From positions 15,066,001 to 15,130,000 of the forward strand of contig NC_065407.1 of the NCBI RefSeq assembly GCF_024362695.1: a DNA stretch of 64,000 bases. Reading direction: 5' to 3'. The stretch is from Pectinophora gossypiella. Its lineage: Eukaryota; Arthropoda; Insecta; Lepidoptera; Gelechiidae. The notes beneath the pieces are model-generated. The model saw nothing but the letters and a program-made list of their open reading frames with translations, did no database searches and had not been told where the DNA came from. The position numbers were made by a program, and so were the translations under genes. This document shows positions 1-9,911 of this stretch, in pieces (the stretch's first letter is position 1; every line of letters begins with the position of its first letter).

Positions 1-623
1 CGCAAAACTTTTTTAAATGGTGTTTTAATTATCTTACACTCAATAGTACGTCGACGGTTTAATGTTACGATTTACGGTGACTTTGTTTAAAAGATTTTTT
101 GTTCATTACATAATCATTTTCGAGTCCTGTATCGAGGGCCTGATATATTTCGGTCGTTAGCAGAATGTGTTGCTTTATAGTGAAAACCACGTACTTTTGA
201 TATTATTCAATTCAATGTTCTCGATATTATTCAATTAATTTCATTCCGGGTATAAGTTGTGAGCACAATTTTTTGCTGGATTGAAACTAGTGTCTTTTGC
301 GATTATTTTTTTTTTAAATCACATCCTAATGTCGTTTTTTTTTAAAGACGCTTATGAGATTTTCTCTACAACGCGACGTCATGTATTTATTGTATTATTA
401 CTAACAGGCCTACACGTGGCAACCCTACCGTTTACTATGTTGCGTGAAGTATAGAGATTAATATTTAAAGCATTTTGTCTTACTAAGAACAATAAATCCT
501 AATTCGAGAACTTATACAGCCGCATAAAGACGACGTAGAAGTAAGAAATAATTGAGCTCTCTGCAACTTAGTGTATTTGTCATTTTCATTAGACCTCTTA
601 GGAGAAGAATAAATAAAAAAAAC
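1..623. other. AT-rich DNA, no gene seen
   Basis: Homopolymer T and A runs and no long frame with an ATG and good context. I recognise no repeat family here apart from what begins at 624. Confidence 0.5.
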
Positions 624-728
624 AGTACCGGGTGACAGCCTACAGTACTTCTCATTCGTCCGGCCAAGTAGTTAATGCCATCGGAGACAAATCCACAATG
701 TCTCGTCAAAAAATAGAAAAAAAAAACA
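624..728 (+). mobile_element. Retro-F 3' end with A-rich tail
   Basis: Contains TCCGGCCAAGTAGTTAATGC, a degenerate CGGCAAATCTACAAT-type block and a GTCAAAAAA tail. The same block ends at about ten other places in the window, always before an A run, which indicates a retroposed 3' end. 5'-truncated. Confidence 0.7.
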
Positions 729-810
729 ACCTTAATTTTTAGCTAACGTCTGTCTTCTACACAGGTCTTCGTATATGTTTGCGATCTTGTATTTTCATAA
801 TTAATGGGAA

Positions 811-880
811 TATTTCAACTCAGAATCATGGTCTGAATCATTCCCCTCAGTATTCGTTACGTTGTCACTAACACCTTGTA
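811..880 (-). mobile_element. J foldback family, single arm
   Basis: Carries CAGAATCATGGTCTGAATCA then CTCAGTATTCGTTACG and GTCACTAACACC, the right-arm sequence of the complete J foldback at 28471-28692. The opposite arm is absent. Confidence 0.7.
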
Positions 881-947
881 TATTTCAAAATTGTCTGCTA
901 TTTCTGGAACCAAAACGAGATGTTATTGATACTAAGTTATTATTAAT

Positions 948-995
948 ACATACATACATAAACTCACGCCCGTAATCCCTAATGGGGTTATTATT
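948..995 (-). mobile_element. SINE-E 3' tail fragment
   Basis: CATACATACATAAACTCACG followed by CCCGTAATCCCTAATGGGG matches the 3' end of the full SINE-E at 59552-59825 in the same orientation. Only the tail remains. Confidence 0.7.
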
Positions 996-1202
996 AATAT
1001 GCCACAAAAATCATCATACAGAGCAGAGTAAAAATATTCCCATTAATTATGAAAATACAAGATTGCAAAACATTTTTCCTTGTGCAAAATTAATGAGAGA
1101 TTGCTACATGTGCGTACGTATGGTACTGGTAGTGTTTCCTAAAGGTTGAGAAGATGTAGTATCGAAATAAAATAAAAAAAAACAAATAGTCTAGGTACTG
1201 GC

Positions 1203-1437
1203 ATGTCTATCGGCCGAAAACTCCGATACAAATCTACACCACGCACTGCTAGGGAGTGGAATCCTCTGCCGTCTTCTGTATTACCGAATGCATATAACCC
1301 GGGTGCTTTCAAAGCCAGAGCGAATAGGCACCTTCTGGGCGAGCTCGCTCCATCTTCGGGAAAATCTGGGGCCAAGAACAAACCCATCAAAAGTAAAAAA
1401 GAAATACCGACGCAGGAATTTCTTCGTTTTGGCGCCG
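1203..1437 (+). pseudogene. LINE reverse transcriptase C-terminal fragment (LINE-P-like)
   Basis: The open frame reads [13 protein letters not shown], then [15 protein letters not shown]. This matches the motif at the extreme C-terminus of many insect LINE polymerases: W-N-x-L-P, a hydrophobic, about ten residues, F-K-x-R-x-N-R-H-L-L-G. LINE-P at 49345-49815 has the related RTAKDWNCLPSSV. The 5' part is missing and the reading frame runs straight into SINE-A sequence. The catalytic domain is absent, so this is a dead fragment. Which LINE clade it belongs to cannot be told from this segment. Confidence 0.65.
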
Positions 1438-1634
1438 ATTCTCCGAAAGTAAGATGATCCCTGTTTCGAAAGGCACGTTAAGCCGTTTCTCCTGGTAGCT
1501 ACTTACTGATATCAGTACGTAGTCGTTACACGAGCCAAGTCTGAAGTCTTTGGTTCAATAACCCTGACACGAGGGTTGTTGAGGTTGGTAATCCACCACA
1601 CAACCCTCACGGTAAAAGAAAGATAAGAAGACGC
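1438..1634 (+). mobile_element. SINE-A, 5'-truncated
   Basis: Begins in the body (TCCGAAAGTAAGATGATCC), continues through a mutated core (AAGGCACGTTAAGCCGTT) and the block around CCTGACACGAGGGTTG, and ends in an AAGAAAGATAAGAAG tail. The tRNA-like head is missing. Diverged copy directly after the LINE fragment. Confidence 0.8.
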
Positions 1635-1725
1635 CGTTACGTAGACTCCTGGGCAGTCCCGATATTATGTTTAATTTTCTTTAATACACCAAATTCTTAA
1701 ATAAATAATCATAGAATCAAATTAA

Positions 1726-2210
1726 ATTATCATCATTCAATTCAATCCAGTTTGAATTCAATCCAATTTCAATTCAATTTTATTTTCAATGTACCATTTC
1801 TTTTTTTTTTAATACATATTTGTACGCCTGCATGCAGGCTGAACACATCACAATACTGTTATGTAAATTATTTTACCATCTCTTTGTATTTTATGTGTTC
1901 TCGCAAATAAATTGACTTGATTTAATTTCATCAAATTTAAGAGCCACGCTCTTGTCAATTCTTTGACTTCTTTATAAGAAACGACGTTCACCTTCTCTTT
2001 AATTTGTTCCATGTAAGCTCTGCTTGGTTTTCCCCTTCTTCTCCTTCCCTCTATCATCTTCCTTTCTATGATGTTTTTAATAATTTCGTCGTGTATCTTG
2101 ACTCTTCGGTCCTTGATGAGAGTTATAATATTAATCTCCTTTTCCTTCCTTTCAAAGAAAAATATGTTATTCTTATTATTAATCGGTTCACTATCGACAT
2201 CGAACAGCAC
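1726..2210 (-). mobile_element. LINE 3' end with C-terminal coding fragment
   Basis: Minus-strand frame 2210-1848 contains IEGRRRRGKPSRAYMEQIKE followed by KVNVVSYKEVKELTRAW. Insect LINE polymerases commonly end with this pattern: basic G-R-P, Y-x-x-Q-I-K-E, then an R-x-x-W. Downstream lies a (AATTCAATC)-like microsatellite tail at about 1726-1790, typical of LINE 3' ends. 5'-truncated and inactive; the N-terminal part of the frame is probably unrelated flank. A similar AATTC-type tail occurs at 62041-62075. Confidence 0.7.
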
Positions 2211-2214
2211 TAAC

Positions 2215-2700
2215 TAAGTCCGATAATGTAACGCTACCTTGTCTGTATATCAAAGGACAACGAAGAAAATATATTTTGAATTATTAAAGGGGGGATTACA
2301 AAGAGAATTCACGTTGTGATTTTCGGGTCGTTGGATTATGAGCACGCTTACCGTTGAAACCATGCCATAATAACCTTTCTTGTTTTTTGTGGGTGCCTTT
2401 ACATATTTTTGCTTTGATTAAAACTTACGAGGTTTTGCATATACCTTAATAAAGAATGCGAAATATCTGATGTTATTTTTGCTTCAAAGCGGTAGCGGTA
2501 CAACATTCTAACGACCTTCCAGTTTATGTAAGGGACAGGACAAAAACACCGTTTCACACAAAATACCTAATTATATTTTTTACTAGTGATTTGACACGAC
2601 TTCTCCTGGTCGATTATGACAGTCATCTTTAGTGCTTCTGTTATGAAACTGGCTCCAAATTAGCTTCATTATGGATCACAGGTTTGAGGGCAATGTCTCA
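2215..2700. other. No gene or recognised repeat
   Basis: AT-rich DNA with a short GGGGGG run near 2290. No frame, splice pattern or repeat family seen. Confidence 0.4.
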
Positions 2701-2708
2701 CGCCACCA

Positions 2709-2985
2709 CAACAGATCGACACCAGGTTGACAACAAAGGCCTAGTTGCAAACGATTATATAGTAATTTTTGTTTTTATAGCACTTGCCCGTGCTGTGAGA
2801 AACTCACAAAGAGAAAATTTTCGAGAAAATTTTAATCGAAAAATTCGAAAATTTTCTCTTTGTGATTATGGTGACATGACAATCCCATAATATTTTTATC
2901 ACTATCACTATCGATTGTCATAATCGTTTGCAACTTGCCTAAGGGCCCTGGTGTCTTGTTGGTTGCGCAACCAGGTAAGGTATCC
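2709..2985. mobile_element. Large foldback element with inner perfect hairpin
   Basis: The outer arms pair: GACACCAGGTTG and GTTGCAAACGATTAT at 2709-2760 face ATAATCGTTTGCAAC and GGGCCCTGGTGTC at 2920-2962. Near the centre a perfect 20-bp stem (CACAAAGAGAAAATTTTCGA) pairs around 2806-2866. This is the layout of a non-autonomous foldback DNA element. No second copy was seen in the window and no transposase is encoded. Confidence 0.7.
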
Positions 2986-2989
2986 TTAA

Positions 2990-3479
2990 CTATAACTATA
3001 ACTGCATATTTTTTTTAGTGACGCCACTATGGTTGTCTAGTGAGGTAAAGCCCTTATTGCCCCTTCTGACACACCAAATCACCCGTTAAGTTTAAACTTG
3101 GTATCTAACGATTGGTAACCAATAACAAGAAACGGAAACAGAAATTGTATTCTTTTAGAGGAGCAAGCATGATTAAACATTTCTTAAAATAAATAGTATT
3201 CGTTGTTGATTTTTCGTAGCTATTCAACAAGCATTGGCAAACTAGAAGAAAATAAAGTAAGTACCTAAATGAAGACATTAGTTCGGTAAAGTGAATTCAA
3301 TCACATTTATCAGCATTACAGCGTTATCCATTTTTTGAAACTGCAAATATCTGCAATAGAGTAACGAATATACAGGATGCAAACACCTTATAACATAAAA
3401 TGAAAACTACAAATCAAACAAGTTTAGAATATAGTACGCGTGAAGAAGTCACGTTATCGTGGCGCGAACTATATTTTTA
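2990..3479. other. No gene or recognised repeat
   Basis: AT-rich and apparently unique. No supported feature. Confidence 0.4.
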
Positions 3480-3602
3480 GGTAAACCTTGTAATATCTTC
3501 ATCCATCTCAGAACTTATCAACAGTACCTAGCAAGTTGTATTTGATTACTTGTACCTTGTAATTGCCCGCGGGATTACGGGCATGAGTTTATGTATGTAT
3601 AG
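3480..3602 (+). mobile_element. SINE-E 3' half, diverged
   Basis: Contains GCAAGTTGTATTTGATTACT then GGGATTACGGGCATGAGTTT and a TATGTATGTAT tail, matching the 3' half of SINE-E at 40029-40310. Diverged and 5'-truncated. Confidence 0.75.
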
Positions 3603-4210
3603 TATTATGTTTATCGTTCGTTTTGCAATAAGGTGACTGGCATCAAATGTGACTGCAAAAGTGAATTGTCAAGTTTTCTGATTTTGGTAAGACAAGTACA
3701 GCCATTTCGTATGCGTGGGTTAGTATTTTTTATCAGGTACAAAAACATTACAGTCCCTCCTATAAGAATTCCCAGCTCCTATAGGTGGCGAGTGCCGGCG
3801 ACTGCATCATTTATTAGAACCAACCGATTTGTGGTGCTGAGTAAGCATCAATCTTGAATGAACGGAGGTGCTATACGTTGGCTCTGAAAGCGGACCTCTG
3901 CTGTTCAATAGACCGTGATGACAGGTTGAAAGATTCAGTCCGGTTGACTGGGGTCGTCAACCTGTTAGTACGGTTGATATCGGATTCGGGGATAGCTCGG
4001 TTTTGGAACAGATGGATAACTTTAATGCTTATTTATATACGTTACGTCAGAATATTAAATAGACAAAAAGATTTACTAAGCTAATTTTTAATTGAATTTT
4101 CTTCTAAGCTTCTTGTTTAAGTTCTCGATCTTTCGATTCCACAAACCCAATTGGAAATACGTTCATGAGTGCAAATTTCAGGTACTTTAATAATTTAGCA
4201 AGTTTTTTTT
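3603..4210. other. No gene seen
   Basis: Short frames of 70-76 codons are open but have no recognisable protein, and the longest overlapping pair lies in different frames. I see no convincing exon borders. Confidence 0.4.
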
Positions 4211-4215
4211 CAGTC

Positions 4216-4541
4216 TTCTTCTTCTATCGTGTGGGTTGTGAGGTGGAGTACCAACCTCATCAACCCTGGTGTCAGGGTTACTATTGAGCCGCCAAAGGCC
4301 CCTGACATGGCTCATGTAACGACTAATTACTTACATCAGTAAGTAGTTACAGAGACCAACGGCTTAACGTGCCTTCCGAAGCACGGATCATCTTACGTCC
4401 GGACAATCAGGTGATCAGCCTGTAATGTCCTAACCAAACTGGGGACCACAAAGTAATTTTTGTGATATGTCACCACCGGGAATCGAACCCAAGACCTCCG
4501 GATCGTGAGCCCAATGCTCAACCACTGGACGACGGAGGTCG
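4216..4541 (-). mobile_element. SINE-A, full length
   Basis: Reading the minus strand: a tRNA-like head with box A-like GGTTGAGCATTGGG and box B-like GGTTCGATTCC, the body, the core CCGTGCTTCGGAAGGCACG (4368-4386 region), then the tail block CCTGACACCAGGGTTG and AGAAGAAG. About 326 bp. The frame reading VQWLSIGLTIRR on this strand is a shadow of the head. The internal RNA polymerase III promoter implied by boxes A and B is how such elements are transcribed. Confidence 0.9.
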
Positions 4542-4559
4542 TTTTTATGAAATATTGAA

Positions 4560-4870
4560 AGTGAAATATTTTTTCTATAAAGGCAATCAATCAAACCTAC
4601 TTATCTAAGCAACCACCAAAACAAGTCTAAAAGCCAAAACACTATTAATCAAGTTTTAGATAAAAAGTTTTGTCTCAATAATGACTGATTGATTACCTGT
4701 AATCTTATCAGCAATAAATTAATGTTGGTAGCCTAAATAACCTATGTCGTGAGCCTTTAGTGGCTCAGTTGTGACCCATCAGGGCTAATGGTTGGGCATT
4801 CACCTTTCAACCCACACGACAGAAGAAGATAATACTTACACACAACGTAAAAATATGTCCCACTCACCCA
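4560..4870. other. No gene or recognised repeat
   Basis: AT-rich spacer between two SINEs. Nothing supported. Confidence 0.4.
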
Positions 4871-4875
4871 CATTT

Positions 4876-5155
4876 GAGGAGCTCGGTGGCGCAGCGGTAA
4901 ACGCGCTCGGTCTGCGATTGTTGAAGTTAAGCAACTTTCGCAAAGGACGGTCATAGAATGGGTGACCACAAAAAAAAGTTTTCAGCTCGAGCTCCTCCGT
5001 GCTTCGAAAGGCACCATCAATAATAACATCCATAATAACCATCAATCCGCACTGGGCCCTCGTGATGGTTTAAAGCCCCGTTCTTCCTACTCATATCCAT
5101 CCATATGGAACGCCCGTGCCCCTGCAGTGGGGACGTTAATGGGCTGATGATAATG
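4876..5155 (+). mobile_element. SINE-B (tRNA head plus 5S-like segment)
   Basis: Head GGAGCTCGGTGGCGCAGCGG, then GAAGTTAAGCAAC and GGGTGACC, which resemble the internal promoter region of 5S rRNA, an A run, and the tail GGGGACGTTAATGGGCTGAT followed by GATAATGATGATG. The central core is damaged: the usual AAGGCACGTTAAGCC is reduced to AAGGCACC. Same family as 20135-20415. Confidence 0.88.
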
Positions 5156-5310
5156 ATGATGAAATACTTTATTGCACAAACAGGAAATACAAAAGAGTAA
5201 TAGAAAGAGTGTAATAGGCAGCCTTATTACTAAGTAGCAATCAGTAGGTAGGTAGGTAGATATTTTATACAAATGTACACTTTCGCGGGAAGCCTCGACC
5301 ATTCAATTTG
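5156..5310 (-). mobile_element. LINE-Q 3' end
   Basis: AAATACTTTATTGCACAAAC at the left, then GGCAGCCTTATTACTAAGTA and GCAATC. The same blocks in the same order occur at 58735-58935 (GGCGGCCTTATTGCTAAGCA). The 3' end is at the left, so the element lies on the minus strand. Noncoding remnant. Confidence 0.65.
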
Positions 5311-5404
5311 GTATAATATTGCCGTATAAAATATTCTATATTTTTTAAACTTGTGTTGCCAGCATCATTGCCGAGAGTTTAATTGTTGATTCCAATGAGG
5401 GACT

Positions 5405-5460
5405 TTCAAATCAAATCAAATCAAATATACTTTAATGCACAGAACTAAAATTTCAACAAT
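5405..5460 (-). mobile_element. LINE-Q tail fragment with (AAATC)n
   Basis: CAAATCAAATCAAATATACT followed by TTAATGCACAGAAC matches the LINE-Q 3' end at 32650 and 58735. The (AAATC)n run is the microsatellite tail. Confidence 0.65.
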
Positions 5461-5749
5461 CGGACATAACACATGAATACAGTACAACTCTCCAATCGGC
5501 GTTCCGCAAAAAACTCGATAGATGGCGTTGTTAAGTTTTTTCTTCGTTTTAACTTCTAATTTCACAGATAATAGACATAATTTGCATCTTTTATCTTTGT
5601 TTTTGGATCTAAATGATGACCCTTTTCATTATACCAAGGTAACTACAATTGCAACTTCCACCCATTATTATTCTGATCAAAATAAAGACAAGCAATATAG
5701 GTAGCAACATTATTAATATACATAATGTGATCCTGAAATAAACGGTATA

Positions 5750-5870
5750 TTCATTGTTTTAAGTTTACGCGGTTATTATCAGAATTAAAGCACATTGTAA
5801 TAATATATATTGTATATATATTGTAATAATAACGGGTTCTTACCCCGGGTAAGAACGTTATCGTTATATT
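5750..5870. repeat. N repeat, partial
   Basis: TTTAAGTTTACGCGGTTATT then TAATAACGGGTTCTTACC. Matches the ends of N copies at 50849-50983 and 61660-61985. A short palindrome, GGGTTCTTACCCCGGGTAAG, sits inside. Confidence 0.6.
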
Positions 5871-6064
5871 TTGACAGCAGACGACTAAATTCTACTTTAA
5901 GCCCTATATTCTATCACCCGGGATTTATAGAGATCCAACCCCATAGGGCAGTAATCGCGCGTATTAATATCATAACATTGACAGCCTTTAAGTCCTTGCC
6001 AATTGCATTTGGCTTTAATCTATCATGCACACACGTTTTCATTATTACGGATCTGTATATTTCA

Positions 6065-6371
6065 ACGGCCGTGGTCCAGTGGTTGAGCGTTGGGCTCACG
6101 ATCCGGAGGTCCCGGGTTCGAATCCCGGTGGGGACATATTACGAAAATCACTTTTTAATCCCTAGTTTGGTTAGGACATTACAGGCACACCTGATTGTCC
6201 AAAAAGTAAGATGATCCGTGCTTCGGAAGGCACGTTAAGCCGTTGGTCCCGGTTACTACTTACTGATGTAATTATGTAGTCTTTGGTCTTTGGCGGCTCA
6301 ATACTAACCCTGACACCAGGGTTGAAGAGGTTGGTATTTCACCTCACAACCCAGACAATAGAAGAAGAATT
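6065..6371 (+). mobile_element. SINE-A, full length
   Basis: Well-preserved head (GTGGTCCAGTGGTTGAGCG, GGGTTCGAATCCCGGTGGGG), body, core 6216-6252, and tail block CCTGACACCAGGGTTG ending in AGAAGAAG. About 305 bp. The core is shared with SINE-B and SINE-D. Confidence 0.92.
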
Positions 6372-6471
6372 TTATAATGATAGTTGGAAACAGTCGGTCG
6401 TCTCCAAGCTTTTCTGCATGAATTTTAGTAATTACTTAGTTCATCCGTACTTATTTTAAATCTGACTTAAA

Positions 6472-6700
6472 TAGGCTAGTTTCCAACTAGTCAAATCAAT
6501 CACATTTTACTTAACGTGAAAATACGAAATTACTATAGAATTTGTACGAAAAAGCACATTGTGACTTCATAGAAATAAGTGATATAATGTCGGACTTATT
6601 ATTATGTTCTCCTTGATTAAAAATCATAAATAAGTTAAATATCAAAAAGAAAATGTTTTTCGGTAGTTTTAGATCTGTCTTTCTCGTTATTTTCGTTTGT
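6472..6700 (+). mobile_element. L element
   Basis: Begins GGCTAGTTTCCAACTAGTCA, passes GAAAAAGCACATTGTGAC and reaches TTTTAGATCTGTCTTT. Five copies exist in the window on both strands with the same boundaries, so this is a short dispersed element without coding capacity. Probably a MITE, because the two ends are loosely inverted. Confidence 0.75.
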
Positions 6701-6984
6701 AGCGGACCCAACTAGTTGGCCACCTAGTTCCGCTCACATGCAACAGATGGCGCCACATTCTTCAAGCGGTCGTGAAACGCGGTATCGAAGTTTTCACGGC
6801 AAGACGCATATATACAACTTCCAACACAACACTGTCGGATCGTCGATCCCTAGTCACACTACTAACTTGTGGCTAGCGGGGTACTATGCTCAGTTCGGTA
6901 CCCCGTAAACATCCTTTGGCGGCAGCACACCCTCGCCGCCAAACGTTATTTAGTAATCAAAATGTCACAATATTTATCCTGAAC
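6701..6984. other. Unclassified; short block repeated at 40943-40990
   Basis: CTAACTTGTGGCTAGCGGGG then TACTATGCTCAGTTCGGTA (6862-6902) resembles GTGGCTCGTGGTATACTATG at 40950. Otherwise nothing recognised. Confidence 0.35.
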
Positions 6985-7320
6985 CGAGTGTATTTTTTAA
7001 AACATGTAGAGCACTCTTGTGAGAGTTTCTTACGGCTACACAGGTTGAAAAACTGCAATGGTTTTAGGCGTATAAGACGTCCGACAAAAACTACACAGTC
7101 TGTTAGTGACACCGTGTCGAAAACTGAGTAGATTCTCATGATTTTGACTTAATATCGATGGAAAATTCCACTTGATATTAACTCAGAATCACGGTCTGAA
7201 TCATCCCCCTTAGTATTCGGTACGGTGTCCCTAACTGCCTGTATTTATATAACTAAATGTCAATTTAAAGTGTAACTATATGTCACAAATTCAATAAAGA
7301 GATTTTTGAGTTTGCGTCTC
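6985..7320 (+). mobile_element. LINE-I 3' end interrupted by a J foldback
   Basis: The left part (GGCTACACAGGTTGAAAAAC, TTTTAGGCGTATAAGACG) and the right part (TTAAAGTGTAACTATATGTC, AATAAAGAGATTTTTGAG) align with uninterrupted LINE-I ends at 19680-19805 and 55760-55925. The intervening block of about 150 bp is a diverged J foldback (7091-7243). Confidence 0.7.
7091..7243. mobile_element. J foldback, both arms present
   Basis: Left arm CTGTTAGTGACACCGTGTCG and right arm CGGTACGGTGTCCCTAACTG are inverted relative to each other, with CACTTGATATTAACTCAGAA between. Inserted into LINE-I. Confidence 0.65.
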
Positions 7321-7726
7321 TAGTTATTGTACTTGGTTACTTAGTTTTGAAAGGCTTTTGATAGATACGCTTAGATAATAAATGCCTTATTTTAAAATAC
7401 CTATTCTATATTTTGGCTCAAAAATTAAAATTGATGTTCTATATTTGTTCCAATTAGTTTATCCTTTAAATGTACCTAGATAATTTCCTTGAGTACGTAG
7501 ATTTTCTTTCAGAATCACTTTAACGAATGGTTGTGAACAGGCATTTACAGAGCCAATTATTATATTTCTATTCAGAGGAGATTACAATGAGAAGGGGCGT
7601 TCCTTTCGAGTGGACGTCCATTTTTCGACCTCCTTCCTCCCATTAGGCTGCGGTCTTCACCACAATTGCCAGCGGGGTGCAAGCGGTGGCATAAGTGATG
7701 AGAATACCCATTAATCTGCAGTCGTT
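7321..7726. other. No gene seen
   Basis: AT-rich, then a GC-richer patch at 7560-7720 of unknown nature. No recognised repeat. Confidence 0.35.
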
Positions 7727-8010
7727 CTCGATCCCAAGTTCGAATCCCGGTGGGGACATATCACAAAAATCACTTTATGATCCCTAGTTTGAGACACTAC
7801 AGGCTGATCACCTGATTGTCCGAAAGTAAGACGATCTGTGCTTCGGAAGGCACGTTAAGCCGTTGGTCCCGGTTACTACTTACTGATGAGAGTACGTACG
7901 TAGTTGTTACATGAGTCATGTCAGGGGCCTTTGGCGGCTCAATAGTAACCGTGACACTAGGGTTGATGAGGTTGGTAATCCACCTCACAAACCACACGAT
8001 AGAAGAAGTT
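7727..8010 (+). mobile_element. SINE-A, head partly missing
   Basis: Starts at box B (GTTCGAATCCCGGTGGGGAC), then body, core near 7840-7877, CACTAGGGTTGATGAGGTTG and AGAAGAAG. Box A is absent, so the copy is dead. Confidence 0.88.
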
Positions 8011-8055
8011 CTTGATGATAACAGGAGCGGCGCGCAGATTGGCGTTTTTTTTTGC

Positions 8056-8137
8056 CGTTCCCCACCTGGAATCGAACTTAGGACCTCTGCATAGTGAGCC
8101 CCAGGCTTCACCACTGAACAATGAAGGCCGTTGCTGG
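8056..8137 (-). mobile_element. tRNA-like SINE head fragment
   Basis: Minus strand reads GTTCAGTGGTGAAGCC and, later, GTTCGATTCCAGGTGGGG, a box A and box B pair with tRNA-like spacing. There is no acceptor pairing and no terminator, so this is a SINE head, not a tRNA gene. Confidence 0.6.
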
Positions 8138-8149
8138 CGGAATATGCTG

Positions 8150-8365
8150 GTTTCCATTAGTCAAATCAGTTACTTTTTACTAAACGTCAAAACACGAAAT
8201 TACTATGTAATTTGTATGAAAAAGCACACTGTGACGTCATAGAAAAACCTGACGAAATATCGGACTTATTATTACGTTTTTCTTGATTAAAATTCAAAAA
8301 TAAATAAAATAAGGTTACATTTAGATCTGTCTTTATTTTGTAAACAGAACTTCATAATTCTCTTG
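8150..8365 (+). mobile_element. L element
   Basis: TTTCCATTAGTCAAATCAGT, GAAAAAGCACACTGTGACG and TTTAGATCTGTCTTTATTTT match the other L copies. The first bases are lost. Confidence 0.78.
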
Positions 8366-8640
8366 TTGTTTTTGTCCGGCTGTCGTTCCGTAGTCGCCTC
8401 GCCGACAATGTCTAGCATTAGCCCCACCATTGAACCGTAGTCGTCCCGTTGTCCTCCCGCTGTCACTATACTGTTCTCCTGGTCACTCAACTGTCGACAG
8501 TTGCAACTGTTGCCCTACCGTCACCCAGTGTCGTTGCTTCACTGTCGCATAGCTACTCGCTGTCGTCATGGCCACAGCATTACGCCAGAAATAAAAAGAC
8601 TCGATTAGTCTGGTTAATGACAAGAGAGCCGCGATAGTGA
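8366..8640. repeat. CTGTCG-rich degenerate block
   Basis: The motif CTGTCG or its close variants recurs irregularly (for example 8368, 8488, 8543, 8560). The base composition is clearly GC-richer than the flanks. Perhaps a decayed minisatellite. The 62-codon frame here has no recognisable product. Confidence 0.35.
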
Positions 8641-8843
8641 ATGAACGATCTTTTGGACTGTGATTTCTTAAAAGAAGTGGGCTTTACGTGACGGAATCAA
8701 GTAGTGCTATTTATAACTATAAAGAAGGTAACAAAACATAGCACGACTGTAACCCAAAAAGATAGAGATGTATACGTATAAATACAGTGTTAGTGAAAAG
8801 TATGGAATGGAAATGAATTAAAAATAAAATGACTAATCCTACA

Positions 8844-8925
8844 GGAAATTCCACTTGATATCGACTCAGAATCAAGGTCTGAATCATCCCCCTCAGTATT
8901 CGTTACGGTGTCACTAACACTCATA
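8844..8925 (-). mobile_element. J foldback family, single arm
   Basis: AATTCCACTTGATATCGACT to CGTTACGGTGTCACTAACAC. One arm only. Confidence 0.7.
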
Positions 8926-8993
8926 AATTCTTGTATGGTTAGATAACCATACACGTATCGTATACCCATTAGTGTACACCTTTACGTGTACAT

Positions 8994-9078
8994 ATATACT
9001 CACGAGCATTAATATGTATACACTTTGGTACCTTGTCGCATTAACTTTGTTGACAAATTGAACTGTAAGCTAAGTCTC
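8994..9078. mobile_element. H hairpin element, left half
   Basis: CTCACGAGCATTAATATGTA, ACACTTTGGTACCTTGTCG and GACAAATTGAACTGTAAG match the left half of H copies such as 54818-54948. The right half is replaced by a J arm. Confidence 0.7.
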
Positions 9079-9082
9079 AGTC

Positions 9083-9147
9083 AACTCAGAATCAAGGTCT
9101 GAATCATCCCCTTCAGTATTCGTTACGATGTCACTAACACCCTGTAT
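9083..9147 (-). mobile_element. J foldback family, single arm
   Basis: CAACTCAGAATCAAGGTCTG to CGTTACGATGTCACTAACAC. It abuts the truncated H element. Confidence 0.7.
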
Positions 9148-9240
9148 AATACACCCACTCCTCAGTTTTATATAATAGGAAGCGAGTCTGGAAGTCGAAT
9201 GCAATGGTTTAGAGCCTAAGCATTACTTAGAACTGCTCCT

Positions 9241-9425
9241 ATAACCCACCGGGGTAGACCGAGACTATGCATTTATTTCGGTTCTGACTCACTTTTCTTG
9301 CTTCCCTCACATTCATCAATCGTTTCATACACGCACACCGGTTCAGAGTACATCGTACTAATCTTTTCTAAGGACATCTCTGGTTTGGTTAATGTGCGTC
9401 CTTGTAGGTCTTCCTTTGCCAGCTC
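9241..9425 (-). mobile_element. LINE-T 3' region
   Basis: ACCCACCGGGGTAGACCGAG, TTGCTTCCCTCACATTCATC, AATCGTTTCATACACGCACA and further on GTGCGTCCTTGTAGGTCTTC. The same order occurs at 54695-55025 and parts recur at six other sites. Its last 30 bp and (TATG)n tail are missing here. It provides the H-free version of the site occupied at 54818. Confidence 0.75.
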
Positions 9426-9429
9426 AACA

Positions 9430-9911
9430 GACATCTGTATCGTCATAATAAGTAAAATTGTTTGAGTCATTGATCCCACAACCCAAATGAGAAAAGATAA
9501 AAATTTGGAAGTTAAAATCCACCTTTTTTTTTAAATTGTCGTCATGAAAGCAGATTCTTATACATCAGCGACTATTTATTAAACTCAGTTATCGGGCACA
9601 CGTTTTAGTCGTCATGGACTTTGAGTCTTAAAAACTTAGCCGCCGGCAAGTTTATACCATCGTACCCATAGCTCCTTACTTTGTGAAAATGCGTAGTATT
9701 TTTTCTAACAACAATTTGTTTCTGACATATTCAATCGGGTACATAATCGATAAACGATTATATGAACGCACCTCTAAGTAATGGAGGCCCGAAAATTAAG
9801 AGGGACATTAAAACGTGGATGGCATTTAAATCTGAAAAATATAAGTCAGCGAATTCCCTTCATTACCGAGTGTCAGTTTATTAACGCCAACGAAAAAATC
9901 TGTTTCCGAAT
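9430..9911. other. No gene or recognised repeat
   Basis: AT-rich. No supported feature. Confidence 0.4.

Larger units (their letters stand above)
780..1067. repeat. 35-bp inverted repeat enclosing repeat fragments
   Basis: Positions 780-814 and 1033-1067 are reverse complements with one mismatch in 35 (core ATTTTCATAATTAATGGGAA). They enclose one J arm (about 811-880) and a SINE-E-type tail (about 948-990, CATACATAAACTCACGCCCG). Either a composite foldback element or an inverted duplication of one flank. Confidence 0.7.

Noticed and set aside
4393..4590. Open frame reading VQWLSIGLTIRRS on the minus strand, with relatives at 5810-6214 and 14689-14886
   Set aside because: It translates the tRNA-like head and body of SINE-A. 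The same peptide appears wherever a SINE-A head occurs.
6065..6140. Possible functional tRNA gene
   Set aside because: Boxes A and B are present, but the arms do not fold into a closed cloverleaf and the sequence runs on into SINE-A body, core and tail.
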